Origin: Oscillospiraceae bacterium | GTDB lineage: Bacteria > Bacillota > Clostridia > Oscillospirales > Ruminococcaceae | Reading direction: 5' to 3' | DNA: 64,000 nt | Assembly (NCBI GenBank): GCA_022835495.1 | Contig: BQOK01000001.1 | Location: 2,294,001-2,358,000 of the forward strand | In this document: one piece after another, positions 1 through 7,532 of the stretch | Numbering within the stretch: the first letter of the stretch is position 1 | How the letters are laid out: the number at the start of each line of letters is the position of its first letter | Made by a program: the position numbers and the translations under genes | Notes under the pieces: model-generated | The model's database searches: none | What the model saw: only the letters and a program-made list of their open reading frames with translations | What the model was told of the DNA's origin: nothing

Positions 1-558
1 TTTTCTGCCAACAAAATCACGCATAAAGAAAGATCGAATCATCAACTGCGAACCACATAATTCAGGCAGTTCACGCTCTATCCACAGCGAAATTGTGCCC
101 TCAATGATAGGATCTCCCATATCATTGGATCCATGGTTGCAACATATTCCGCCAATGATAAAATCACCGTAATCTTGATAAACACGCTTTGGAAAATGAT
201 CTGGTTGTTCGCAGAAAAACTCCTGAATGCTTCGATTAAAAACATTTCCTGCAGTATCTAGCCTGCCTGATGCTTTTTTAATCCGCTTTCCGCAGAGAAT
301 CCGTTGATAATTTAATTTCAGTTCCTTCTCAATAATAGAAACCACTTTGTTTGCTTTTTCCTTTATGCCTACAACAGCGAAAATATGAACAAACCTTGCA
401 TCTTCATCAGTTGCTTCAGCCAAAGCCATTGTTTGCTGATAGAAGCCCTCTTCAATATGGTTATATGTATTAACTTGCTGCATATATATCATGCCGTTCT
501 CTTCATATCCGCTGAGGTATAGGTACAAAAGCCCTGCCGAAGAAATCCACGCTTTCAT
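1..558 (-). CDS. Unknown protein, partial at the window edge
   Basis: An open frame of at least 186 codons starts at ATG 558 behind a perfect GGAGGTGAGG ribosome site (561-570) and runs off the window, so its C-terminus is not seen. It begins MKAWISSAGLLYLYLSGYEE and contains a Cys-Cys pair in GGICCNHGSN and the stretch ISLWIEREL. I see no signal peptide, membrane span or family motif. It is clearly more AT-rich than guaA next to it, which suggests a separate origin. Function unknown; that it is a real gene is well supported by the ribosome site and the length of the open frame. Confidence 0.7.
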   Translation of the reverse strand, partial: MKAWISSAGLLYLYLSGYEENGMIYMQQVNTYNHIEEGFYQQTMALAEATDEDARFVHIFAVVGIKEKANKVVSIIEKELKLNYQRILCGKRIKKASGRLDTAGNVFNRSIQEFFCEQPDHFPKRVYQDYGDFIIGGICCNHGSNDMGDPIIEGTISLWIERELPELCGSQLMIRSFFMRDFVGRK

Positions 559-580
559 ATCCTCACCTCCAAAAAAGTAA

Positions 581-608
581 AACCGCGTGGAATTGCTTCC
601 ACACGGTT
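581..608 (-). terminator. Hairpin just upstream of the partial gene
   Basis: AACCGTGTGGAA / TTCCACGCGGTT (read on the minus strand) forms a stem with one G-T pair and a 4-nt loop. It is followed on the minus strand by TTTTACTTTTTT and then, at once, by the ribosome site of the gene at 558. It could end an upstream transcript or act as a leader attenuator for that gene. Confidence 0.5.
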
Positions 609-763
609 GACTTGGCTGGGCAAAGCACACTAATAATATATTATAGCACAAAATGCCCATTTTTCAATTTGATATAATTATTTTTAGTATCAAAATGGTC
701 TCCGTTCATTCTCCAAATTCTTAAACTATGGAAAAAGCACGAGATAAGCTGGGCTTTTCTGGG

Positions 764-796
764 AAAAACGAGGCTCTGGGAGACCTCAGAGAACTG
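764..796 (-). terminator. Possible guaA terminator
   Basis: About 15 nt past the guaA stop the minus strand can fold as CTCTGAGG...CCCAGAG, followed by CCTCGTTTTT. The stem is short and imperfect, so this is a tentative call. Confidence 0.4.
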
Positions 797-811
797 AGAG
801 AATTTTACCCC

Positions 812-2353
812 TTATTCAAATTCAATGGTAGCCGGCGGCTTACCGGTGCAGTCGTACAGCACGCGGTTCACATGCGGCACCTCGTTCACAATGCGGCTGG
901 TCACCTTCGCGATCAGTTCCCAGGGCAGATAGGCCGGCTCAGCCGTCATAAAGTCCGTGGTGGTCACCGCACGCAGGGCCACCGCGTAGTCGTAGGTGCG
1001 CTCGTCGCCCATCACGCCCACGCTGCGCATGTTGGTCAGAGCCGCAAAATACTGGCCCAGGTGCTTTGCCTCGCCGCTGGCGGCAAGCTCCTCCCGCCAG
1101 ATGGCGTCAGCCTCCTGTACCATTTTGATCTTCTCTCTCGTCACCTCTCCCACAATGCGGATGGCGAGTCCCGGCCCCGGGAAGGGCTGGCGGCTCACCA
1201 GCTCCTCGGGCAGTCCCAGCTCCCGCCCCGCGCTGCGCACCTCGTCCTTGAACAGATCCCGCAGCGGCTCAATAATCTCTTTAAAATCCACATAGTCCGG
1301 CAGGCCGCCCACATTGTGGTGGCTCTTGATCACGGCCGACTCGCCGCCCTGGCCGCTCTCCACCACGTCCGGGTAGATGGTGCCCTGCACCAAAAAGTCC
1401 ACCGTGCCGATCTTTTTTGCCTCCTGCTCGAACACCCGGATGAATTCCTCGCCGATGATCTTGCGCTTTTCCTCGGGCTCCACGGCGCCCCGCAGCTTTT
1501 CATAAAAGCGCTGGCGGGCGTCCACGCACACAAAATTCAGGTCATACGCCCCCTCGGGTCCAAAGACCGCGCACACCTCCTCGGCCTCGTTTTTGCGCAG
1601 CAGGCCGTGATCCACAAACACGCAGGTCAGCTGTTTGCCCACGGCCTTTGCCAGCATTACCGCGGCCACGCTGCTGTCCACCCCGCCGGAAAGGGCGCAC
1701 AGCACCCTGCCCTTCCCCACCTTTTGGCGGATGGCGCAGATCGAATCCTCCACAAAGGAATCCATCTTCCAGTCGCCCGCGCAGCCGCACACGCCGTGCA
1801 CAAAGTTTGCCAGCATTTTGCTGCCCTCGCGTGTGTGAAGCACTTCGGGGTGGAACTGCACGGCATACAGCTTTTTTTCAGGCCATTCCATTGCGGCGAC
1901 CGGGCAATTTGTCGTGTGACCAGTAATGGTGAACCCCGGTGCCGCGGCCTCGATGTAATCGTTGTGGCTCATCCAGCACACGGTTGCCGGGCTCACGCCC
2001 CGGAACAGCTCGCTGGCCGGGTCCACCAGCACCTCGGTCTTTCCGTACTCACGCTCCGGCGCTACTGTTACCCTGCCGCCCAGCAGGTGCATCATAAGCT
2101 GAGAGCCATAGCAGATGCCGAGCACCGGGATCCCCAGTTCAAACACCTCGGGGCTGATGGTGGGTGAATCCGGCAGATAAACGCTATTCGGCCCCCCGGT
2201 AAAAATGATCCCCGCGGGCTTTTTTTCCCGGATCGCTTCCAGTGCCCGCGTGTGGGGCACAATCTCGCTGTATACATGGCATTCCCGCACCCTGCGCGCG
2301 ATGAGCTGGTTGTATTGCCCCCCAAAGTCAACGACCAAAATCGTCTGTGCCAT
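812..2353 (-). CDS. guaA: GMP synthase (glutamine-hydrolysing)
   Basis: A 513-residue cytosolic enzyme that aminates XMP to GMP, the last step of guanine nucleotide synthesis. The N-terminal class I glutamine amidotransferase domain (about 1-190) shows [15 protein letters not shown], the nucleophile elbow GICYG and the His-Glu pair in QFHPEV. The ATP pyrophosphatase domain follows with the P-loop SGGVDSS, then the dimerisation domain ending [10 protein letters not shown] chose ATG 2353 rather than the longer frame because GGAGGAAG lies just upstream and [16 protein letters not shown] is the usual family start. A TATAAT -10 box (2405-2400) lies upstream on the minus strand, with no good -35 and no purine-riboswitch-like fold. 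Confidence 0.97.
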   Translation of the reverse strand: MAQTILVVDFGGQYNQLIARRVRECHVYSEIVPHTRALEAIREKKPAGIIFTGGPNSVYLPDSPTISPEVFELGIPVLGICYGSQLMMHLLGGRVTVAPEREYGKTEVLVDPASELFRGVSPATVCWMSHNDYIEAAAPGFTITGHTTNCPVAAMEWPEKKLYAVQFHPEVLHTREGSKMLANFVHGVCGCAGDWKMDSFVEDSICAIRQKVGKGRVLCALSGGVDSSVAAVMLAKAVGKQLTCVFVDHGLLRKNEAEEVCAVFGPEGAYDLNFVCVDARQRFYEKLRGAVEPEEKRKIIGEEFIRVFEQEAKKIGTVDFLVQGTIYPDVVESGQGGESAVIKSHHNVGGLPDYVDFKEIIEPLRDLFKDEVRSAGRELGLPEELVSRQPFPGPGLAIRIVGEVTREKIKMVQEADAIWREELAASGEAKHLGQYFAALTNMRSVGVMGDERTYDYAVALRAVTTTDFMTAEPAYLPWELIAKVTSRIVNEVPHVNRVLYDCTGKPPATIEFE

Positions 2354-2451
2354 TTGTCTTCCTCCCTCTATTCGTGAAAACCGACAAAGAATCGTGTTGA
2401 TTATACCACACTTTGCCCATAAGGAAAACAAACTTTCCGGATTTTTTTGCG

Positions 2452-2997
2452 TTACAGCCCCTGCACCAGCTCCACCAGTGGCCGCGCAGTCTCGGGCTCG
2501 ACAAAATCCACGCTTTGGCCATAGGTGGCCAGCAGATCCTTATCCTGCCCCGTACGCTCAGCCTCCGGCTTTTTCAGCAGCATGCGGCGCAGCATCGCCA
2601 TCATCGCGCGGTGCACAAGGCTAAGGCGGGCATAGTCCATCCCCCCGCGCAGAAAAAACAGGTGCGCTTGCCCCATCACCGGTTCCGGCAGGGTTTTGGC
2701 AAGCCCGGCCCGGATATGCTCCCGGGTGGGTTCGTCGGCCGGGTCGGCCAGGCCGCAGGTGAACAGCACCAGTTCTTTTCCTGCCAGGGCGCACGGGTCG
2801 GCCAGTATCTTTTTTGCGCCGTTCAGCCCGCCGGCGTACAGCCCTCCGCCATACACCAGCACCTCGCAGGCCGCAAGCTGCTCTGCGCGCACCTGCCTCG
2901 CCTCCACCGCACAGCAGCCCAGCTGCTCTGCGATCCACTGCGCGTAGCGCCGGGTGTAGCCATAGCGGGAAGCATATACCACCAATGTGTGTTTCAT
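2452..2997 (-). CDS. Flavodoxin-domain protein
   Basis: A 181-residue protein opening with [19 protein letters not shown], the FMN phosphate-binding loop of the flavodoxin fold, followed by [15 protein letters not shown] and [11 protein letters not shown]. It resembles the flavodoxin / HemG-like group that carries electrons or reduces small substrates on FMN; the partner is not apparent. Its start overlaps the stop of the TetR gene by 4 bp, so the two are translated as an operon and the regulator very likely controls it. The substrate cannot be inferred. Confidence 0.85.
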   Translation of the reverse strand: MKHTLVVYASRYGYTRRYAQWIAEQLGCCAVEARQVRAEQLAACEVLVYGGGLYAGGLNGAKKILADPCALAGKELVLFTCGLADPADEPTREHIRAGLAKTLPEPVMGQAHLFFLRGGMDYARLSLVHRAMMAMLRRMLLKKPEAERTGQDKDLLATYGQSVDFVEPETARPLVELVQGL

Positions 2998-3563
2998 TCT
3001 CTTTCCTCCTGCCGCGCCGCCGCGCTAAACGCGGCCAGCGCACTGTTTTGCAGCCTTTGCACCTCGGCGGCGTCTGTGTTTTCCCCCAGCGCCGTCAGCA
3101 TAAACGAAAGGCCCGCGTTGAAGATCATCATCTGAAAATAAAGCGCTGTTGCCTTTTCCCGGGAAATGCCCAGCTGCTGCGCCAAAAGCCCAGGCATCGC
3201 GGGGTCCCCTTCCGCCTCGAATATAGCGCCCAGCGAAGCCGCCTGGGGCCGGGGCCGCAAAAACCACAGGCGGTAAAGGTGCGGCTCCTCCTTCGCAAAG
3301 GCGGCGTAGGCCCGGCCCAGGCTGGCAAAACGGTCGGCGGGGTCCAGCCGGGCCTCCACATACTCCCGCAGCTCGCGGCCCGCCCGCTCTGTCACCAGTT
3401 CTTTCAGCCCCTCCATGCTGCCGCAGTAACCGTAGACCGGCTGTACCGAGCACCCCAGAGCGGCGGCCACCGCTTTTACCTGCACCGCCTCCATTCCCTG
3501 CTCCCGCGCCAGCTCAAAAGCGGCTTCCACAATCATTTCCCGGGTAATTTTTTGTGTCGGCAT
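2994..3563 (-). CDS. TetR family transcriptional regulator
   Basis: A 189-residue regulator with an N-terminal TetR helix-turn-helix at about 8-50 (ITREMIVEAAFELAREQG, then VAAALGCSVQPVYGYCGSME) and a variable ligand domain. The ATG at 3563 has AAGGGGG 8 nt upstream. It is the first gene of a two-gene operon with the flavodoxin. An exact 12-bp AT palindrome sits in the leader (3586-3597) where an autoregulatory operator would be expected. The ligand is unknown. Confidence 0.88.
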   Translation of the reverse strand: MPTQKITREMIVEAAFELAREQGMEAVQVKAVAAALGCSVQPVYGYCGSMEGLKELVTERAGRELREYVEARLDPADRFASLGRAYAAFAKEEPHLYRLWFLRPRPQAASLGAIFEAEGDPAMPGLLAQQLGISREKATALYFQMMIFNAGLSFMLTALGENTDAAEVQRLQNSALAAFSAAARQEERE

Positions 3564-3585
3564 GCTTGACCCCCTTAAATAAACA

Positions 3586-3597
3586 ATTTATATAAAT
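3586..3597. promoter_or_regulatory. Candidate TetR operator
   Basis: ATTTATATAAAT is a perfect 12-bp palindrome about 23 bp upstream of the TetR start in an AT-rich stretch that must hold the promoter. Assignment to TetR is by position only. Confidence 0.35.
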
Positions 3598-3632
3598 AGA
3601 TTATATATCATTTGGTTTCTCATTGCAAGCAA

Positions 3633-3665
3633 TAAAAAAGGAAAAGCTCTTTCGCTTTTCCTTTT
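3633..3665. terminator. Bidirectional terminator
   Basis: GGAAAAGC (3640-3647) pairs with GCTTTTCC (3654-3661) around a 6-nt loop, with T runs on both strands. On the minus strand it closes the DUF1848 gene. Confidence 0.8.
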
Positions 3666-3680
3666 CTATCCGTATTATTC

Positions 3681-4610
3681 TCACAGCTGTTCCCACCGCA
3701 GCTGCGTTTCACGCAGCGTGCAGGGTTTGCGCTCGCTCACAATATCCCGCGGCCCCAGCGTGTCCAGCAGCAGCGGCAAAGCCGGGTCGCACCGGGCCGC
3801 GCGGGTGCGGCCATGGTCCGCGTAACAGTAAAGGCACCCGCCGGGGCAGGTATCGTAAGCCCCAATGTCCACGCTGGGGGCGCACCCGCAGGCCGGGCGC
3901 TGGTTTTTGTCCTTTTCCGGGCGCAGCGGGCAGCGCAGGATCCGCCCCAGCCGCTCCGGGTCGATGCAGCGCCCGTGCCGAATGCCATATTGTGCCAGTT
4001 CCAGCTGCTCGGCGCAGCTTTCCAGCGAAAAGCCATACGCCCCCGCGATCTCGGCCAGGGCCGCCGCCATCGCCTCTTGCCGCGCCGGCAAAAAGGGTTT
4101 CAGCCCCAAGCCCGCCATGCGCTTGGCTGTGCCGCGGTAAAAATCCAGAAAACTGATCACGCAGGTGTCGCTGTAGCCCTGCAGCCGCTGTGCCAGTGCT
4201 GCAAAGCTGCGCAAGTGGTCGTCAAAGGTGTAGCCCTCGCTCAAAAAAATGGGGTCGTACCGCCACACCACCCGCCCGGGGCCGATCGCCTCCGAGAGCC
4301 GTTTAAAGGCGCACTCCGCCGTTTTTTCCTTTGTCTGAACGTGCGGTTCCACATCCGGGCCATAAGCCGTGAGGGTAAACTGGAAGTAATAGGCATACCC
4401 GTCCAGCTGTGCCAGCCGCCCCAGCATCGGCGCAGGGTTTTTGGTCCAGAACACAATGCCGTCCACATCCTCCGGGCGCAGGCTTACCCTGCTCACGCGC
4501 CGGGGGTTCATGGGGTTGCGCACCAGCACCTCCCCCTGCCGCAACCTTTCATACAGCCAATCGGAATAATAGGCCGGCAGGTCGGTGCGGCGGCTCGCGC
4601 TGATGATCAT
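3681..4610 (-). CDS. DUF1848 family protein
   Basis: A 309-residue protein beginning MIISASRRTDLPAYYSDWLY, the hallmark start of DUF1848. Other family-like stretches are FWTKNPAPML and a C-terminal cysteine cluster, CGCAPSVDIGAYDTC followed by CPGGCLYCYA, which looks able to bind a metal or Fe-S cluster; the CxxxCxxC spacing recalls radical-SAM proteins. The biochemical role of DUF1848 is not known to me. The frame is open back to 4763, but the family start is at 4610, where the ATG overlaps the stop of a 15-codon reading frame that owns the only strong ribosome site. Confidence 0.85.
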   Translation of the reverse strand: MIISASRRTDLPAYYSDWLYERLRQGEVLVRNPMNPRRVSRVSLRPEDVDGIVFWTKNPAPMLGRLAQLDGYAYYFQFTLTAYGPDVEPHVQTKEKTAECAFKRLSEAIGPGRVVWRYDPIFLSEGYTFDDHLRSFAALAQRLQGYSDTCVISFLDFYRGTAKRMAGLGLKPFLPARQEAMAAALAEIAGAYGFSLESCAEQLELAQYGIRHGRCIDPERLGRILRCPLRPEKDKNQRPACGCAPSVDIGAYDTCPGGCLYCYADHGRTRAARCDPALPLLLDTLGPRDIVSERKPCTLRETQLRWEQL

Positions 4611-4654
4611 TCCAGCCCCGCCCCAACAATCAGATCGTCGTAATGCCGCTCCAT
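4607..4654 (-). CDS. 15-residue leader ORF ahead of DUF1848
   Basis: AAGGAGG followed by ATTGT and ATG (4654) opens a short frame, MERHYDDLIVGAGLE, whose TGA overlaps the ATG of the DUF1848 gene (AATGA). The peptide looks like the first residues of an FAD/NAD-binding Rossmann protein (YDDLIVGAGL, as at the start of UDP-galactopyranose mutases). It may be a leader used for translational coupling, or the leftover 5' end of a lost gene. Confidence 0.5.
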   Translation of the reverse strand: MERHYDDLIVGAGLE

Positions 4655-5148
4655 ACAATCCTCCTTCAGTTGAATCCCACAGTTTTCCAACAATCAGTGC
4701 CGCCCGGCGCACGGGCAGCTTGTCGGCTGCGCCCTGAACCATCACGGCAGCAAAATCAGCCATAAGCTGTCCCCCCAGGCGCAGCCGGGCTGCGGGTGAA
4801 GGGGTAGTTTTCCGTCTTTTCCATTATCCCGCGCAATTGGGCGCACTGTCAAGCTGTTTTGCCGGATCCCCACTGTTCTGCCCACCGATTCCCCAAAACC
4901 CGCCGCCTTCCCCGCCTTGCCGCTCGTTTTTTGGCCGGGCGCCCCGCCGCCTGCACGCTTTTTCCAACGGCTCTGGGGCTTCTCTGCGCCCTCCCTTCAA
5001 AGCCGCACACTTGTCTTCATTTTTCCAGTATGCTACAATGTCGGCATGCGCGGGGCCGTATTCCCCCAATTTATAAAAGCACAGCATTCATTGGCCGCCG
5101 GGGCGCAAGCAGAGCCTTTTATCCTGCTCTATACAGTCAGGTGATAAA
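4655..5148. other. Intergenic region between divergent genes
   Basis: 494 bases with no convincing gene. The open frames here lack ribosome sites and have the low-complexity composition of shadow frames. The only supported element is the promoter for the MFS gene at 5011-5039. A minus-strand promoter for the leader/DUF1848 pair should also be here, but I could not identify one. Confidence 0.5.
5011..5039 (+). promoter_or_regulatory. Promoter of the MFS-LacI operon
   Basis: TTGTCT (5011-5016), a 17-bp spacer and TACAAT (5034-5039), about 110 bp before the MFS start. Confidence 0.65.
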
Positions 5149-6333
5149 ATGAAAAATCGCGGGGCAAATATGCCTTACAAGCTCTATACGCTGTATTTTC
5201 TCTATTTCGCAGGCTATATCTCCTTTTTTTCATTTTACGCCCTGTACCTTACGGAACATGGGCTGAGCAAATCGTTCCTCGGCCTTCTTTCCACCGGAAC
5301 GGCAGTGGCAAATTTCATTTCCCTTGTGGGCGCCGGCGTGCTGGCCGACCATATGCTTTCTCCCCGGAAAATCATTTTGGCCAGCGGCGCTGTCTCCGCG
5401 CTGTGGGGTTTTACTTTGCTCTGGGCCCCCAACGCCCTTCCCCTCGCCCTGCTGGCTGTGGTGCCGGTGAGCTTTCTGGACTTTGCCCTTCTGGGCTCGC
5501 TCGACGCCTGGGTCAATCTTGCCGCCAGGCACAATTCCCAGGTAAAGTACAGTGTGGCGCGGGGGATCGGTGGGCTTTCCGGGGCATGCGCCTCTCTCAT
5601 CTTGGGTGCAGTGCTCCAGGTCATCGGCAGGGGCAGGATCGTATGGTTCCACTTTGCGTTTTACCTGCTCCTGCTGCTGGTGGCTTTTCAAACAGCCGAC
5701 GTGCAGCGGCCGCAGCGCAAACAGGGCAAATCCCCAAACGCAAAGCTTTGGAAAAACCGGCGCTACCTTCTGTTTTTGGCTGCGTCCCTGCTGCTGTTTT
5801 TGGGCTGGCGCGCCCTGCTTACCTACCTGCCCGCCCTGGTCGTGGATTTTGGCGGCGGCAGTGTGCACCAGGGCCTGATCATGGCGGTAATGAGCTTTGG
5901 CTCCATGTTCGTGCTGGGTTTGTATCCCCGCCTGCGCAGGCGGGCCGGTACCGCCGTGCTCCTGGGTGCCGGGGCAGTGTTCATGGCGCTGCGCATGCTG
6001 TGCATGGTATTTGTGCACAGCATGGCCCCGCTGATTTTGGTGCAGCTGCTGGAGGCTGTGTCCTATGGCCTTTTTCAGCCGGCTGCCATGGAATATATCG
6101 GCAGCATCACCCCGGTGGAAACCCGGGCAACCGCCCTGAGCGTCTACACCGCCGTGCAGATGCCGGCCGGCACGATCCTTGCCAACGCGCTGGCGCTTCC
6201 TCTTTTGCAGGCGGGCTCCGTCTGCGGCATGTTCGCGGTGTTCAGCGCGTTGGCCCTGCTGGGCGCCTTGCTTTTATTGTTCTCCCTGCGCCATGGGGGC
6301 GGGGCGTTGAGAAAGGTGGAAACCAGACCGTGA
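5149..6333 (+). CDS. Major facilitator superfamily transporter
   Basis: A 394-residue inner-membrane protein with about twelve hydrophobic segments, starting LYTLYFLYFAGYISFFSFYA and resembling the MFS_1-like group (sugar or nucleoside proton symporters, 3-phenylpropionate permease type). The ATG at 5149 follows CAGGTGAT; an alternative start at 5170 (MPYKLYTL) is possible. Its stop overlaps the GTG start of a LacI regulator by 4 bp, so they form an operon and the regulator probably controls uptake of its own inducer. The substrate is not predictable from the sequence. Confidence 0.9.
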   Translation: MKNRGANMPYKLYTLYFLYFAGYISFFSFYALYLTEHGLSKSFLGLLSTGTAVANFISLVGAGVLADHMLSPRKIILASGAVSALWGFTLLWAPNALPLALLAVVPVSFLDFALLGSLDAWVNLAARHNSQVKYSVARGIGGLSGACASLILGAVLQVIGRGRIVWFHFAFYLLLLLVAFQTADVQRPQRKQGKSPNAKLWKNRRYLLFLAASLLLFLGWRALLTYLPALVVDFGGGSVHQGLIMAVMSFGSMFVLGLYPRLRRRAGTAVLLGAGAVFMALRMLCMVFVHSMAPLILVQLLEAVSYGLFQPAAMEYIGSITPVETRATALSVYTAVQMPAGTILANALALPLLQAGSVCGMFAVFSALALLGALLLLFSLRHGGGALRKVETRP

Positions 6334-7370
6334 GCAATTCATTCCAAAAGGTAAAAATGCGGGACGTAGCCCAGCGGGCGGGGGTTTCTCCCGCAGCCGT
6401 ATCCCGTTATGTCAACGGAACAGGCTATTTGTCCTGCGAAATGCAGTGCAAAATTCAGCATGCGATCGACGAGCTGAACTATCTGCCGGATGAAGATCAC
6501 CCCAGCCGCTTTCCCCGCTGGAAGGTCTTTGGCATCCTGCTGCCCCCCTTTTCCGGCGCGCATTTCTATTCGGAACTGGGCGCCCAGTTCGAGGTAAATG
6601 CCAACCGCGCAGGCTTCCACTCCCTGGCCTTTCACCTGGATTTTGGAACGCATACCATTTTGGACCTGTTAAAAGAGGTGACCAAAGAGCGCCTCGCCGG
6701 CATTTTTATGATCAGCTTCCCCCATATGGAGTTCACCGAAGAGGAAGTCAGCTTTATCGCAAACAGCAGCATCCCCATCCTCTATCTGTCTGAATTTATC
6801 ACCCCCTACCCCACGCTGAACTGCATTCTTTTAAAAAATGCCGAGGCCGCCGCGGAGGCAGTCCGGCATCTTGCGGCAGCCGGGTGCCGCCGTCTTGCCT
6901 TTTTGGGTCCGCCCGCCGCCATCAACAAGGCTTCGGCGCAAAGGGGCGCGGGCTTTTTGGCCCAGGCCGCCCGCTTGGGCCTTCCCTACGCCAAGGTGTT
7001 CGAGGTCGAGCTCGGCCGCCAGATAGAGCCCGAACTTGGCTGCCGGGCCGCCCAAAATGCTTTTTCCGATGATCCCAACATCGACGGCCTTCTGTGCTGG
7101 TCGGATGTTTTTGCCGCAGGTGCCCTGTGGCACCTGCGGCAGAGCGGCCGGGCCGTACCCGGCCAGGTCAAGGTGGTCACCTTCAACAACGAATACTCGC
7201 CTTACCTGTGCCCGCCGGTCACCACTTTATATCTGAACCCCGCCGAGGTGACCCAGCGCGCGGTGGAACAGCTTTGCCGCCTGCAGGATCCCGCCGAGAG
7301 AATGATCACAAAACAAATCGCCATCCAGCCGGCGCTCATCGTGCGGCCCTCCACCCTGCAAAGCTGGTGA
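6330..7370 (+). CDS. LacI family transcriptional regulator
   Basis: A 346-residue repressor with the LacI headpiece MRDVAQRAGVSPAAVSRYVN at about 10-29, followed by the hinge and a periplasmic-binding-protein-like sugar domain (WKVFGILLPPFSGAHFYSEL near 60, GLLCWSDVFAAGAL, then VTFNNEYSP). Start is GTG 6330 (GTGA overlap with the transporter, AGGTGGA upstream); ATG 6357 is the alternative. The much longer frame reaching back to 5403 is a shadow inside the transporter gene. It probably responds to the sugar or nucleoside imported by the neighbour. Confidence 0.9.
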   Translation: MSNSFQKVKMRDVAQRAGVSPAAVSRYVNGTGYLSCEMQCKIQHAIDELNYLPDEDHPSRFPRWKVFGILLPPFSGAHFYSELGAQFEVNANRAGFHSLAFHLDFGTHTILDLLKEVTKERLAGIFMISFPHMEFTEEEVSFIANSSIPILYLSEFITPYPTLNCILLKNAEAAAEAVRHLAAAGCRRLAFLGPPAAINKASAQRGAGFLAQAARLGLPYAKVFEVELGRQIEPELGCRAAQNAFSDDPNIDGLLCWSDVFAAGALWHLRQSGRAVPGQVKVVTFNNEYSPYLCPPVTTLYLNPAEVTQRAVEQLCRLQDPAERMITKQIAIQPALIVRPSTLQSW

Positions 7371-7464
7371 GAAAAAGGGCGCTGAAAATTTTCACAAGGA
7401 TTGTCCACAAATCGCACAAAGCAATTTCAGCCATTTGCGAATAGCAACTCCGCCGCCTCTCCGG

Positions 7465-7470
7465 TATAAT
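7465..7470 (+). promoter_or_regulatory. -10 box of the esterase promoter
   Basis: TATAAT 63 bp before the esterase ATG, with only a poor -35 (TAGCAA, 17 bp upstream). Confidence 0.45.
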
Positions 7471-7532
7471 AAAATTGCCAGGCAAAGCATGGGTTGCGCA
7501 GCCCTCCAACTAAAACGTTTGTGAGGGGAAAA

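Noticed and set aside
2354-2451. Possible purine riboswitch before guaA
   Set aside because: The leader is under 100 bases and lacks the three-helix junction sequences of guanine riboswitches.
3681-4610. DUF1848 protein as a radical-SAM enzyme
   Set aside because: The CPGGCLYCYA cluster lies at the C-terminal end and the N-terminal TIM-barrel SAM motifs are absent, so the resemblance is only in cysteine spacing.
5403-7370. A 655-codon open frame covering the second half of the MFS gene and the LacI gene
   Set aside because: Only the part after 6330 encodes a recognisable protein; the upstream part is a shadow of the transporter in another frame and has no ribosome site.
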